A stretch of 64,000 nt of DNA, taken from assembly GCF_017745095.1 (NCBI RefSeq), contig NZ_JAGHZZ010000002.1, forward strand, positions 489,713-553,712. Reading direction: 5' to 3'. Below, piece after piece: positions 8,836 to 19,600 of the stretch. Each line of letters starts with the position of its first letter. Position 1 is the stretch's first letter. This DNA comes from Sporocytophaga sp. GTDB taxonomy: Bacteria; Bacteroidota; Bacteroidia; Cytophagales; Cytophagaceae. The position numbers and the translations under genes were made by a program. The notes beneath the pieces are model-generated. The model did no database searches. It was not told the origin of the DNA and worked only from the letters and a program-made list of their open reading frames with translations.

Positions 8836-10154
8836 TTTTTAATATTTAAATACTTTAAAATATCATCATATAACCCGGACTCGTTAGAATACAAAGCATA
8901 ATTTCTTGCTGTGGTAAACCATTCCTTTGTAGAAGGTATTACTTTCTTTAAAGCTTTTAGCAAATCTTTTGTTTCTATTGGTTCTGGAATTCCTGTCTTA
9001 AAGGATTCACGCAGTTTTTCTTCGATTGTAAAGTCCACCAGTGCTTGAAGGTCTGCACCTGAAAAATCCCTGGTTTCTTTTGCAATTTTATTATAATCTA
9101 TATCCTTCAGTGGTTTATCTTTCAGCAAAACTTTTAGAATTCCGTTTCTACCTTCTTCATCAGGAGGTTGCACAAAAATTATTCTATCGAACCTTCCCGG
9201 TCTTCTGAATGCGGAATCAAGATGCCATGGAGCATTGGTTGCCGCTAATACCAGCACCCCTTCATTGGAATTATCTATTCCATCAAGTTCTGAAAGAAAC
9301 TGGTTGATCAGATGTCTCCCTGAGGATTGTTTCATGTCAGATCTGCTGGCTCCCAATGCATCTACCTCATCGAAAAATAGTACGCACGGCACGTTTTGTC
9401 TAGCCATTTCAAACAAGTGGTGGAGATTTTTTTCGCTACCGCCTATCCACATGTCCAATATGTCATTAATTCCCACAGAAATAAATTTTGCATCGACCTG
9501 GCCAGCTGTAGCCCTTGCTAAGTGGGTTTTCCCGCAACCAGGAGGGCCGTAAAGCAATATTCCTCCACCTATTTTTTTACCATAAGCTTTATAAAGCTCA
9601 GGATGTTGCATAGGATGGATGATTTTTATTTTGATTTCCTCCTTCACATGGTCCATTCCTCCTACATCTTCGAACGTTATCTTTGGCCTTTCAACAGGCA
9701 TTGAATTCCTCTCCACTTCTGCCACAAAATCATCATCTTCCGATGCAAAATAGTGATTCGGATTTCTTAAACTGTCAAGCTCTTCATCCAGCAAAGCAGG
9801 ATTTACTTCAAGCACCCGCTTGTAGTATTTCATCGCTTCCTCTATAGAGTTTTCTTTCAGAAGAAGTTTTGCAAACAAAAGTAAAGACTCAGAATCTGCA
9901 TTATCTGAATGTACCAGATCCTCTAGCACTACGATGCCTGTTGAATAATTGCCTTGACTTAAATAAATTTTAGCCAAACCAATCTTAGCTTTAGCATTAT
10001 CAGATGCTTTATTTAAAACAAGCTTAAACTCTTTCTCAGCTTCTTCAAAATTATTTAATTTAAATAAACTTTCGGCAAGGTATATTCTTAGTGGCAGGTT
10101 TTCAGGAGAAAAATTTAACGCTTCTCTCAAACTAGCGATAATATCATCACTCAT
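8832..10154 (-). CDS. TPR-AAA ATPase (CDC48/FtsH-type AAA module)
   Basis: Residues 1-125 hold TPR repeats; residues ~160-400 are a classical AAA module. Walker A is GPPGCGKT at 203-210, Walker B is VLFFDEVDAL with D262/E263, and the second region of homology is AATNAPWHLDSAFRRPGRFD with arginine fingers at about 318 and 321. The C-terminal lid contains DFSGADLQALVDF. No protease motif (HEXXH) follows, so this is not FtsH; it is an unfoldase or remodeller with TPR substrate recruitment. It is coupled by an ATGA overlap to the downstream TPR membrane protein, suggesting a membrane-linked complex. Similar TPR-AAA proteins are scattered in bacteria without firm function. Confidence 0.85.
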   Translation of the reverse strand: MSDDIIASLREALNFSPENLPLRIYLAESLFKLNNFEEAEKEFKLVLNKASDNAKAKIGLAKIYLSQGNYSTGIVVLEDLVHSDNADSESLLLFAKLLLKENSIEEAMKYYKRVLEVNPALLDEELDSLRNPNHYFASEDDDFVAEVERNSMPVERPKITFEDVGGMDHVKEEIKIKIIHPMQHPELYKAYGKKIGGGILLYGPPGCGKTHLARATAGQVDAKFISVGINDILDMWIGGSEKNLHHLFEMARQNVPCVLFFDEVDALGASRSDMKQSSGRHLINQFLSELDGIDNSNEGVLVLAATNAPWHLDSAFRRPGRFDRIIFVQPPDEEGRNGILKVLLKDKPLKDIDYNKIAKETRDFSGADLQALVDFTIEEKLRESFKTGIPEPIETKDLLKALKKVIPSTKEWFTTARNYALYSNESGLYDDILKYLNIKK

Positions 10155-10190
10155 AAAAATTTCTCAGTTTAAATCAGTTCAAGTTAATGA

Positions 10191-10445
10191 TTTAAAGCTG
10201 AAGATGCAAAAAAGCTTTAAGCTTAAAGCGGAAAGCTAAAAGCTAAAAAATGATTTACAAAGTCCTCCGTTGAAGATATTGAAATCTTAGCCAAGTATCT
10301 TTAAGAAAGTTTAAAATCAGTATAGGAACACTCCTATACTGATATAAAAGCCCTTCCAAGGCTTTTGGATTTTTATTCTATTTCAAAATTTTAAATTAAG
10401 TACATTTTTGCCTTTGGCTTTAAGTATTTAGCCTTCAGCTTTAAA
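10191..10445. repeat. AAAGC-rich intergenic element with 13-bp inverted ends
   Basis: Perfect 13-bp terminal inverted repeats TTTAAAGCTGAAG (10191-10203) and CTTCAGCTTTAAA (10433-10445). Each end continues into AAAGC/GCTTT-rich low-complexity sequence (to ~10250, and from ~10406). The right end supplies the last codons (FKAEG) and the stop of the NADH dehydrogenase gene. Inside is a perfect 12-bp palindrome at 10316-10343. A related AAAGC element occurs at 63327-63412. Confidence 0.6.
10316..10343 (-). terminator. Palindrome, probable terminator of the NADH dehydrogenase gene
   Basis: Arms ATCAGTATAGGA and TCCTATACTGAT are a perfect 12-bp inverted repeat around ACAC. On the minus strand it is followed by TTTT. 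A second weaker hairpin (AAAAGCC / GGCTTTT, 10346-10366) precedes it. Both lie downstream of the ndh stop at 10428. Confidence 0.55.
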
Positions 10446-11726
10446 CTCAACTTCCTTTTCTTTTGGCTTCATAATTAAGCGAAGTGATTGATCATATGTC
10501 AGGTAATTCCAGAACCAGTTGATAAAAATTAAAAGTCTATTCTTAACACCTACTATAGACATTAAATGGACAAACATCCAGAATAACCAAGCCAGAAAGC
10601 CTTGAAATTTAACATATGGTAAATCTACTACTGCAAGGTTTCTTCCGACAGTAGCCATAGAGCCAAGGTCATTATAGCTGAAGGGTTTCCAAGCTTTTCC
10701 TTTTTGACCATTTACCAAATTTTTTGCAAGTAGTTTTGCCTGTTGAACTGCGGGCTGAACTACCTGAGGATGTCCGTTGGGAAATTTTTCCTCTTCCATA
10801 AATGCCTGATCTCCTATGGCAAAGATATTTTCAAAGCTCTGTACCCTGTTATATCTATCCACAATGATCCTTCCGTTTTTATGCATTGAAGTTTCAGGAA
10901 TACCTACAATACCATTGGCTCTGACACCTGCAGCCCAAATGAGATTCTTGCTCTCAATAGTAGAGCCATCACTCAGGTAAATAGTTTCACCATCAAAGTC
11001 TTTTACTCCAATTCCAGTATGAACAATTACTCCCAATTTCTTCAGATATTCTGTAGCCTTTTCAGATGCTATGGAAGACATAGGACCTAGCACTTTCTTT
11101 CCGGCTTCAATCAGAAATATATTCATTCCTGTAAAATCAAGATCAGGAAAGTCCTTAGGCAATACAGTTCTTTTCATTTCAGCAAGAGTTCCTGAAACCT
11201 CCACACCAGTGGGTCCTCCGCCAACTACCACAATATTCAAAAGTCTTTGTTTCTCCTTTTGATCTTCTACAGATAAAGCATCTTCAAGATTCTGTAGCAA
11301 AGTATTACGTATAGCAAGCGCTTCTCCAACTGATTTCATCGGCATGGCCTTTTGCTTCACAGACTTATTACCATAGTAATTTGTATCTGCTCCCATAGCA
11401 AGTACCAGATAATCGTACTTAAGAGTACCAAGAGATGTAACTACTTCAGAGCTTTGGGCATATATCTCTTTTACTTCAGTAATACGAATATGAACATTGG
11501 AATAAGATTGAAATGCCTTTCTCAAAGGAAATGAAATAGCACTAGGCTCCAACCCTGAAGTAGCTACCTGATAAAATAAGGGCTGAAACTGGTGATAGTT
11601 ATTTTTATCAATAAGAACAATTTGGAAATTTTTGGAAGCAAGCTCGCGTGCAAGGGCTAATCCACCGAAACCGGCGCCGATAATCACGACTCTCTTAAGG
11701 TTGCTTTCAGGAATTTGTATATTCAT
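10428..11726 (-). CDS. ndh: Type II NADH dehydrogenase (NADH:quinone oxidoreductase)
   Basis: Single-subunit FAD enzyme that passes electrons from NADH to quinone without proton pumping. The FAD-binding Rossmann motif is VVIIGAGFGGLALARELA (residues ~13-30), followed by the signature YHQFQPLFYQVATSGLEPS. A second nucleotide motif, VVVGGGPTGVEVSGTLAEM, binds NADH. FAIGDQAF contacts FAD, and QPAVQQAKLLAKNL is the quinone-site motif. The C-terminus has an amphipathic, hydrophobic membrane-association region (GFLAWLFWMFVHLMSIVG...). Length 432 is normal. The last five residues (FKAEG) and the stop are encoded by the end of a repeat element, so the natural C-terminus has been slightly replaced. 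Confidence 0.95.
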   Translation of the reverse strand: MNIQIPESNLKRVVIIGAGFGGLALARELASKNFQIVLIDKNNYHQFQPLFYQVATSGLEPSAISFPLRKAFQSYSNVHIRITEVKEIYAQSSEVVTSLGTLKYDYLVLAMGADTNYYGNKSVKQKAMPMKSVGEALAIRNTLLQNLEDALSVEDQKEKQRLLNIVVVGGGPTGVEVSGTLAEMKRTVLPKDFPDLDFTGMNIFLIEAGKKVLGPMSSIASEKATEYLKKLGVIVHTGIGVKDFDGETIYLSDGSTIESKNLIWAAGVRANGIVGIPETSMHKNGRIIVDRYNRVQSFENIFAIGDQAFMEEEKFPNGHPQVVQPAVQQAKLLAKNLVNGQKGKAWKPFSYNDLGSMATVGRNLAVVDLPYVKFQGFLAWLFWMFVHLMSIVGVKNRLLIFINWFWNYLTYDQSLRLIMKPKEKEVEFKAEG

Positions 11727-12056
11727 AGTAGTACATCTTTAAATTCCAAAAACAAAAAACTGTTGAAGCTTCATTCTTCCAAGCCTCAATCTATGCACCT
11801 AATGTAGGTAATGATACTATGAAAACGAAAAGGATTTGAGCATATTTTTCTTAAAAATATCCATTTCAAAGATACATTTCAGGCTCAGCTTATTAACTAA
11901 TTTTAAGTAAAATAAAGCCACTTACAACCTCTCTATAATCAAACAAAAAATGAAAATAATGCAAAAACAAACTGTAAATTTGCAGGTGTTTACAGCCGCT
12001 TCCCTATCTAACTTACTGAAACTATAAGAGAACACTGAACTAAGAAGTTCTAGTAT
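11727..12056. other. 330-base intergenic stretch without recognised features
   Basis: AT-rich DNA between the ndh start and the stop of the 92-residue gene, both on the minus strand. It presumably holds the ndh promoter. I saw no convincing hairpin, repeat or RNA gene. Confidence 0.5.
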
Positions 12057-12335
12057 TTAATCATCAATCATCGGATCAAAGCTTTTCCTATCTTCAGGTT
12101 TAGGATGTTGAACTGGATGAGGTTCCAGATGCACTGTTTCTATCTTCCATTCAACTTTCGGATCTTGACTCAGTTTAACTGCTTCTGCTACCAACTTTTC
12201 AAAATCAATACCCAAACTCCCATCTTCTTTCTCTTTAGTTACATCTTTAGTCAATGGTACAGATAAATATGCATCTTCATGCGTTATCCTTTGTAATCTA
12301 ATTGCTATTGAATATGTTTTATTCTCATTTCCCAT
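12057..12335 (-). CDS. Small hypothetical protein, 92 aa
   Basis: Soluble acidic protein. Residues 5-35 (YSIAIRLQRITHEDAYLSVP) suggest beta structure. The end is rich in Pro and His (LEPHPVQHPKPEDRKSFDP). I do not recognise the family. It begins 38 bases after the YdjM-like gene on the same strand and is probably transcribed with it. Confidence 0.6.
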   Translation of the reverse strand: MGNENKTYSIAIRLQRITHEDAYLSVPLTKDVTKEKEDGSLGIDFEKLVAEAVKLSQDPKVEWKIETVHLEPHPVQHPKPEDRKSFDPMIDD

Positions 12336-12373
12336 TTTAATTCAATTATAATCTTGACAAAGCTATTAATCGA

Positions 12374-13399
12374 TCAATTTGCAGCAAACTTTTCTCCCAA
12401 AATACGTTTCCATAATTTCCCCATCAATGATTTCGCTTTTTTAAGGTTATTGGGTGCCTGAGAAAACTTTAAACTGTTATTATCAGGTGTTATTTTATAA
12501 GCGAATGTAAATGCCTCTTTTCCTTCTCCCCAACCGTCGAGCTGCCCAAAACGAAGATCATTAATAATATAACTTCCATCATGTTTTTCGACAGTGTAAT
12601 ACCCGTCGGTAATTCCTATCAGTGTCTGCAACTTTTCATTCTGTAAATAGTCATTAAGCAATTGATGATCTTTGGAGAAGTATTTAAACTTCACATCTTT
12701 ATCCTTATCCATTAAAGAATAATAACCTATGTAATACCCAGAATCCACTTCAGCTGTTGCATTCCAAAGAATAGTATTAAATGGCGTGGGCTTTGTTGAA
12801 TATCTTATCACCGATATATGCTGATCTTTAAAATTCTTTTCAAAGACTTTATTCACAGCAATCTTCTCAACCAAAGTAATCATCATATACACAGAGCTGA
12901 TACCGATACCAGCATAGGTCCACAATCGCCTTCTTCTATCCTCTTTGTTGTAAAAGAAGACTGGTATTAGACATAAGATAAATGGAACAGTATAAAGAGG
13001 ATCTATTACAAAAATATTATGAAAGGAAACAGCATAATTACTGAATGGATAAAAGACCTTTGTTCCCCAGGTTGTAAAACAGTCTAGTAATGCATGTGTG
13101 GTAAAGCCCAGAAAAAACAGCCAGAACCAGTCCACATATGTAGTAGCATCTCGCTTATAAATTGCCTTCAACACATATGCCAAAAGCGGAGATACAATAA
13201 CTGCAAATAATATAGAGTGCGTTATACTTCTGTGAAAGGTCAATTCTTCCACCAGATCCTGAAAGGGACTTGCAAGCACATCTAAATCTGGAATTGTACC
13301 GGCTATTGCTCCCCACAGCAGAGCCTTATTCCCTGCTCTTTTTCCACAAACTGCTTCACCTACTGCTGCACCTAAAACTATCTGGGTTATTGAATCCAT
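12374..13399 (-). CDS. YdjM/YbcI-family inner-membrane metal-dependent hydrolase
   Basis: Membrane protein of the DUF457 (LexA-binding, YdjM-like) family. The signature MDSITQIVLGAAVGEA begins the protein, followed by GAIAGTIPDLDVLASP and FHRSITHSILFA. These His/Asp residues form a putative metal site. A later HALLDCFTTWGTKVFYPFS is the other conserved block. Four to five transmembrane segments lie in residues 1-190; the C-terminal 150 residues are soluble. The start is supported by the universal MDSITQ beginning. Members of this family are annotated as metal-dependent hydrolases, but the substrate is unknown. Confidence 0.85.
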   Translation of the reverse strand: MDSITQIVLGAAVGEAVCGKRAGNKALLWGAIAGTIPDLDVLASPFQDLVEELTFHRSITHSILFAVIVSPLLAYVLKAIYKRDATTYVDWFWLFFLGFTTHALLDCFTTWGTKVFYPFSNYAVSFHNIFVIDPLYTVPFILCLIPVFFYNKEDRRRRLWTYAGIGISSVYMMITLVEKIAVNKVFEKNFKDQHISVIRYSTKPTPFNTILWNATAEVDSGYYIGYYSLMDKDKDVKFKYFSKDHQLLNDYLQNEKLQTLIGITDGYYTVEKHDGSYIINDLRFGQLDGWGEGKEAFTFAYKITPDNNSLKFSQAPNNLKKAKSLMGKLWKRILGEKFAAN

Positions 13400-13637
13400 A
13401 TATTCACAATAATCAACTATGCAAAAATAAAGGAAATAAACTGCTTTAGAAAAAAGCTAAATAAGTTCCATTTTGATTTTTATAATTAATCTATCTGGTA
13501 AAACAATGGAGCTCTGAACTTTAAGTTGCAAAAAAATCAAGTCAGAACATTTAAAAATAAGGTAAAGTTTAAATAATGAATATGTTTTACTTGAAAAGTA
13601 AGGCATGGTAGTGAAGTTGAATTTTAATTAAGTGGGA

Positions 13638-14627
13638 ATGGGTACAACAATTTTGGAAAAAGAAAAAGTGGATTATGCAGTTGATCCGCGTCTTACAAAA
13701 GAGGTAAAAAATTTCTTAAAGGTATTGAATTCGGGAGGTCCTCCTGTTGAAAGTCTTTCTTATGAAGATGCGAAGAATGTATTGGTTGAAGCTCAGAAGT
13801 CTGTTAAAGTAGATCTCTCTGGCATTGAAGTGACAGAGAAAACAATTACAGCTGATGGCTTCACTATTGATTTAAATATAGTACGTCCTGAAGGTGTTAA
13901 AGGAAAACTGCCGGTTTTTATGTTCATCCATGGCGGTGGGTGGATACTTGGAGATTTCCCAACTCATAAGCGTCTGGTAAGAGACCTGGTAGTACTATCA
14001 GGATTTGCTGCTGTATTTGTGAATTATACACGTACACCTGAAGCACAGTATCCAAGAGCTATCAATGAAATATATGCTGCTACCAAATGGGTAGCCGAAC
14101 ATGGAGATGAGATCAATGTAGATGGTACTAATATGGCGATTGTTGGCAATAGTGTCGGAGGTAATATGAGTACCGTAACAACGTTGATGGCTAAAGAAAA
14201 AGGTGGACCGCATATCAAATTACAGGTGCTTATGTGGCCTATAGTTGATTCAAATTTTGAAACAGATTCTTATAAACAATTTGGAGAACAACGCTTCCTT
14301 ACAAAGTCGCTAATGATGTGGATGTATGATCTCTATACTAAAGATCCTAAGCAACGTAAAGAGATTTATACTTCTCCATTGCAGGCAACTAAAGATCAAT
14401 TAAAAGGGCTACCACCTGCATTAATTCAGGTTGCTGAAAACGATATCCTCAGAGATGAAGGAGAAGCTTATGGCCGTAAGCTTGATGAGGCCGGAGTAAA
14501 AGTAACTACTATACGCTACAATGGCGTCATACATGACTTTGGTATGCTGAATGGTCTTGCAGAGATACCTGAAACAAAATCTCTTGTATTACATGCTGCC
14601 GCAGAATTAAAGAGGTTTTTGAAATAG
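13638..14627 (+). CDS. Alpha/beta-hydrolase of the HSL (hormone-sensitive lipase) esterase family
   Basis: Carboxylesterase. The oxyanion-hole motif HGGGW (in VFMFIHGGGWILGDF) and the nucleophile elbow GNSVGG (in MAIVGNSVGGNMS) are clear. The catalytic Asp is likely in ENDILRDEGEAY and the His in GVIHDFGM near the C-terminus. The block VFVNYTRTPEAQYPRA is typical of fold-3 esterases. The ATG at 13638 is taken as the start; a GTG two codons earlier is possible. No signal peptide, so a cytoplasmic esterase. It stands alone, divergent from the YdjM-like gene. Confidence 0.9.
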   Translation: MGTTILEKEKVDYAVDPRLTKEVKNFLKVLNSGGPPVESLSYEDAKNVLVEAQKSVKVDLSGIEVTEKTITADGFTIDLNIVRPEGVKGKLPVFMFIHGGGWILGDFPTHKRLVRDLVVLSGFAAVFVNYTRTPEAQYPRAINEIYAATKWVAEHGDEINVDGTNMAIVGNSVGGNMSTVTTLMAKEKGGPHIKLQVLMWPIVDSNFETDSYKQFGEQRFLTKSLMMWMYDLYTKDPKQRKEIYTSPLQATKDQLKGLPPALIQVAENDILRDEGEAYGRKLDEAGVKVTTIRYNGVIHDFGMLNGLAEIPETKSLVLHAAAELKRFLK

Positions 14628-14651
14628 AAAAGACCTCGCCCTAAATAGATA

Positions 14652-14719
14652 AGCAACAGTTTGAGCAAGAACAAGAGAACTTATTTAATGTATTTCTTGC
14701 TCTTGCTCAAACTGTTGCT
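14652..14719. repeat. Long palindromic repeat (AGCAACAGTTTGAGCAA family), copy 1
   Basis: Two 25-base arms (14652-14676 and 14695-14719) match as an inverted repeat at 24 of 25 positions. Each outer end is AGCAACAGTTTGAGCAA or its complement. The loop is 18 bases. The same arm sequence forms the palindrome at 60540-60606. It lies 25 bases after the esterase stop and could also act as a transcription terminator. The rest of the 305-base gap up to 14932 shows nothing else. Confidence 0.75.
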
Positions 14720-14932
14720 CGTTTAATTTCTTTTCAAAATTCCCGTATTAGTGAATAAATGTCAAACTTTAATAAGTTCCTTCCTAAATTGACCATGACC
14801 AGAATAACATGACTTTCAATTATATAGATTACAACTTCGACAATCGCTTTATTCATTAAATACGTTCTGATCAAGCATCCGTTTGATAACAAGTACTATC
14901 ACTATATTTTGTCAACTTTAAGCTTTATCCAT

Positions 14933-16444
14933 TCAGCCTTTAACAAGTTCAAGCAACACCTCATAATACTTCCTCCTTTGCATTTTAGCTTTGAGCCAAC
15001 CATAAAAGGTTATAGCTTGAATATCTTCCTGACTTATATCAATGAATTCAAAAGAATTATCAACGAGATTCTGAAACTCTTTAGTTGTAGCAATATCAGG
15101 CCTATCATTCATTTTTTTTACAAGACTTAAAAACACTCCCACTCGCTTATATAAATCTCTGTTAAAATACTCCTTAAAGTTTTTATCGATGCCTTTTAAA
15201 CGTTGCTCAACTATATCAGAATTCCCAAGCTCAAACTGGTTTATACATTCAATAATATTTTTCTTAAATACCCATTCAAACCCCATTACCTTCATAAGCC
15301 ACTGATCACTATGCTGCACATTCTGGAATACACGAATAGATTTTTGGTAAGCTTCCTGCTGAAAATAGTATGTACTGAGATTCAGATAGGCATTCAATAG
15401 CTGGGCTGTGTTCAATTTTATTTTCTTATTATTCACAAGCTTTTCCAACAGTTCAATAGCAGGGGCACTTCTTCCAGAATAATTACAAACAGCTGCTAAC
15501 AATAACACATACTTAGGATAAAGCATCGAATAATGACTTCTATTATATTCATCCAAACCTTCATGAAGAAGCTTTAAATAACTTTCTGCCTTATCAAATT
15601 TTTTATTTCTATACAGGACATGAGCTATCATATACAGAAAATTCACTTTATAAAAATGGTTGTACTTATTAAAACCAGTGCCTTCTTCTATCTCATTATA
15701 TTTTGCAATAAGGTATGGCTCAAATGAATAAAACTGTTTCCCAGCCAGAACAGCACTGCGGGTTATAGAGACTATATTGAACATTAGCCTTGGCCTCTTG
15801 ATAACAATATCCTCCAGGCCATATTGCTTCAACACATCTTTAATAATGGCATCAATATTAATTTCTCTGCCTGTACTTAAGGACTTGTTTAGTTCGTACC
15901 GAATGAGCTGATTTGCGATATTGGCATTATCATCTTCAATTGCAAGTTGTTGATATTTCCTTTTCTGTTCCAACAATACTTTAAGATCAGGAGCAGATTC
16001 ACGTTGGGAGTTTTCAATTTCAATACTGAAAATAGTATTCAGAATACTATAGTTTTCAGCCTTCTTTGCAAGCTCTTCCGCTTGCTTCAACATATTCCAT
16101 GCAGCTTCAAGTTTCTCATTATCTAAAAGATATTCAGCAGTGGAGATAAGATTCAGGATATAACCTTCTGAAACAGTTTCACCTTTTTTCTTCTTAAGTT
16201 GAAGATACTCCATCAACTGACGCATAAGTCTCTTCCGCGTCGCATGATAAGCTTCAAGGTTTTTATCTCCCGGATAGAGTTTTAAGAGCAAATCGACTCT
16301 CTTAATTTTTCCCTTACGGGATAGAAGATCAAACAGCTCCAGATCTTTTCTGTCCTTTATGTTTTTATGTCTTTTCAGGAAAACTGAAAAATCCTTCCTG
16401 TCTTCTGGCGACAAAGTTTCAATAATTTCAACGATCAGGTCCAT
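14933..16444 (-). CDS. Helical-repeat (TPR-like) protein, 503 aa, unknown function
   Basis: All-helical, soluble protein. The N-terminal ~90 residues are charged (LSPEDRKDFSVFLKRHKNIKD) and the remainder resembles irregular TPR repeats, for example KKFDKAESYLKLLHEGLDEYN and QEAYQKSIRVFQNVQHSDQ. It has no signal peptide, membrane segment or catalytic motif. Similar proteins occur singly in Bacteroidota. It is divergent from the alpha-2-macroglobulin gene with 224 bases between them, which must hold both promoters. Confidence 0.65.
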   Translation of the reverse strand: MDLIVEIIETLSPEDRKDFSVFLKRHKNIKDRKDLELFDLLSRKGKIKRVDLLLKLYPGDKNLEAYHATRKRLMRQLMEYLQLKKKKGETVSEGYILNLISTAEYLLDNEKLEAAWNMLKQAEELAKKAENYSILNTIFSIEIENSQRESAPDLKVLLEQKRKYQQLAIEDDNANIANQLIRYELNKSLSTGREINIDAIIKDVLKQYGLEDIVIKRPRLMFNIVSITRSAVLAGKQFYSFEPYLIAKYNEIEEGTGFNKYNHFYKVNFLYMIAHVLYRNKKFDKAESYLKLLHEGLDEYNRSHYSMLYPKYVLLLAAVCNYSGRSAPAIELLEKLVNNKKIKLNTAQLLNAYLNLSTYYFQQEAYQKSIRVFQNVQHSDQWLMKVMGFEWVFKKNIIECINQFELGNSDIVEQRLKGIDKNFKEYFNRDLYKRVGVFLSLVKKMNDRPDIATTKEFQNLVDNSFEFIDISQEDIQAITFYGWLKAKMQRRKYYEVLLELVKG

Positions 16445-16668
16445 TTAAAAAAGTAATAATAATCTAATATAGAAAAATTAAACCACCTGGATGATTATTT
16501 TTCCAGATGGAAATCAGCCATCTCCGAATCAGCTAAAAATCTTTAGTAAAAGAAATAATCAACCTTTTGATACACTTATTCAGTCATCCTATACACTTAA
16601 TATTTTTTCATAAAAAGTGATTTTCAAAAAGGTACTTTTTCAGTGTTATTAAAAACTCCCGATTTTGT

Positions 16669-19600
16669 ATGAAACTCAATGTGCTGAAACACCCCGGTGT
16701 TATCACAATCATTACCTTACTTTTCATTTCTGTTTTTGCCTATCTACCAAGCAGAAAGAATAAAAATTCAAAAGCTGTAGATTCATATGCAAAATTTATC
16801 TCCGCTTATACCGGTGGTGAAATCTCCCGAAAATCCCCCATTACAATCCGATTTGTAGATGAAGTCGTCAAACTTGGGGACTTGTCTTCAAGCTACCAAC
16901 ATTCCGTTTTAAGTTTTTCACCTAATGCATCTGGCGAATTTAAATGGATAGATACCAGAACACTTCAATTTAACCCAGCTTATGGATTCATGGAAAATGA
17001 AGTCTATGAAGCCACTGTTGACCTGAAAAAACTCATACCTAATATTCCTGATTCTCTCAGTGCTTTTCAATTCAAATTCAAAACCAGAAAAAACTCCATT
17101 AGAGTTGACATCAAAAATCCGACAGCAATGGATTTAGAGAATCCACACTGGCAAAAGATTGAAGGCATCGTTAAGACCTCAGACTATGAACGTTTTTACA
17201 GGATCAAAGAGGCTTTTGAAGCCTCCTTTAATGGTAATTCAAGAGATATAAAATGGTATAATTCTTTAGACGGTACGGAGTTCCGATTTCTCATTGACAG
17301 TCTTTTGAGAAAAAACAAAACTTCTAACATTGTTATCTACTGGAATAAATATGAAGATGATACGCTCATCAGCGGACAAAAAATGATCCGTCTAGAGCCA
17401 TTAGATAATTTTGCGCTTATTAACACAGAAAGTCATACCTATCCTGAGCAGTCTCTGATGCTTGAATTCACAGATCCATTAAAAGTTAATCAGGATCTGG
17501 AAGGCCTAATCAGAATACCTGATATTGAATTCAGATCTGTAATTGACAATAACAAAATATTAATCTATCCGAAAAAAAGAATTTCCGGAAATATTCAGTT
17601 AACTGTTGAAGCTGGCATTTCAAACAATAAAGGAATGCATACAAGGAAAAAGGTTTCCAAAGACTTTACCTTTGAAGAACCCTACCCTCAGCTAAAAGAA
17701 GTGAGACAAGGCACCATTCTTCCTCAATCAGATATTCTTCCTTTTACTTTTGAAGCAATCAACCTTTCTGCAGTTGATATAAGAATTATAAAAATTACCG
17801 AGAACAATATTCCCCAGTTTCTTCAGATCAATAACCTGAGCGGAGCTGAAGAGCTTAAGAGGGTTGGGACCTTTATTGTTTCAAAGAAAATAAAATTAAA
17901 TCAAAACAAAGGCCTTGATTTAAAAAGCTGGAACAAACATACAATTGACCTTAGCAAAATATTCAGGACAGAGCCTGGGGCAATCTATCAGGTGGCTATA
18001 GGATTTAAAAAATCTTATTCATTATTTTCCTGTACAGACACATCAGATACATCTTATGATGGAGAAAGAGATATGCTAAAGATGTCGGCAACATGGGATC
18101 AACCAGGTTATGAATATGATGAAAATTATTGGTCATATTACTATGGAAATTCTTACACACCCTGTGAACATGAATATTATTCAGCTGATAAAGCTATAAT
18201 TAAAAACATTCTGGCAAGCAACATTGGTCTGATAGCAAAAAAAGGATCTGAAGGCAAAATGCTGGCTGCCGCAAATGATCTGCTTTCTACAGCTCCTCTT
18301 TCAGGTGTAAAACTTGAACTATACGACTACCAACAACAGTTAATCTCTTCATCAGTAACAGAAAATGGTATTGCAAATCTCAATGCAGACCGAAAACCAT
18401 TTCTGCTTGTCGCCAGTCACGGTAAACAAAGAGGATATCTTAAAGTGGATAATAACAATTCTTTATCTCTCAGCAAATTTAATATTGAAGGAAATAAATA
18501 CATCAAGGGTATAAAAGGTTTTATTTATGGTGAAAGAGATGTATGGAGGCCAGGGGATTCATTATTCCTAAATTTTGTTCTTGAAGATCTTCAGAACTCA
18601 CTTCCTCCCGGACATCCTGTGGTTTTTGAATTATACGACCCGCAACTGGAAATGGTACAAAGAATTGTGAAGACATCTTCATTGAATAACATTTATACAT
18701 TTCATACAAAAACAGATGATGAAGCAAAAACGGGAAGCTATACAGCTAAAGTAATAGTAGGCGGCTCTACATATGAGCAAACAATTAAAATAGAATCCAT
18801 CATTCCAAACAGACTAAAAATAGAATTAAAATTGAATAAGGATTCATTTCACCCTTCAGATAAAGAAATCAAAGGAACCCTTTCTGCAAGATGGCTACAT
18901 GGAAGTATTGCTAAAAATATGAAGGCAGATGTTAGTATGATCTTATCAGAAAGTCATGCACAATTCGATAAATATAAGGCATATAATTTTAACAATCCTT
19001 ATAAAAAGTTTCAATCGGAAAAGAAAGAAATTTTCAAGGGAACCATTGATGAAAATGGCAAGGCCGAAATAAAAGCTCATCTGGAAACTAATACAATAGG
19101 TGCCGGAGTACTCCATGCTACCTTTAAGACCAAAGTATTTGAACCGGGAGGCTCTTTTAGCACTGACTACTTCAGTACAACTGTTTATCCTTTCGAAACA
19201 TATGCTGGCATTCATATTCCCAAAACAGAACAAAATCAGATTCTTTTCACAAATAGGGATAATCAAATAGACATTGTAACAATCAATTCTTCAGGTTCGC
19301 CTGTTTCCGACAAAAAAGTAATTATGCAGCTTTATAAGACGAGCTGGAGGTGGTGGTGGGAATCTTCAGACAACGATGATTTCTCCTACAACGGAAAACT
19401 ATTTTCCGAACCAATATTAACAGATACACTTATTACCATAAACGGTCACACAAGATGGAAACTTAATCTGGATGCACCTGAATGGGGAAGGTATTTTATC
19501 AAAGCTATAGCAGAAGGAGGACATAGTTCAGGACAAATCATTTACTTCGAGTCACAAGGATGGACTGACCGAAAATCATCTGACAATCCGGAAGGCACCA

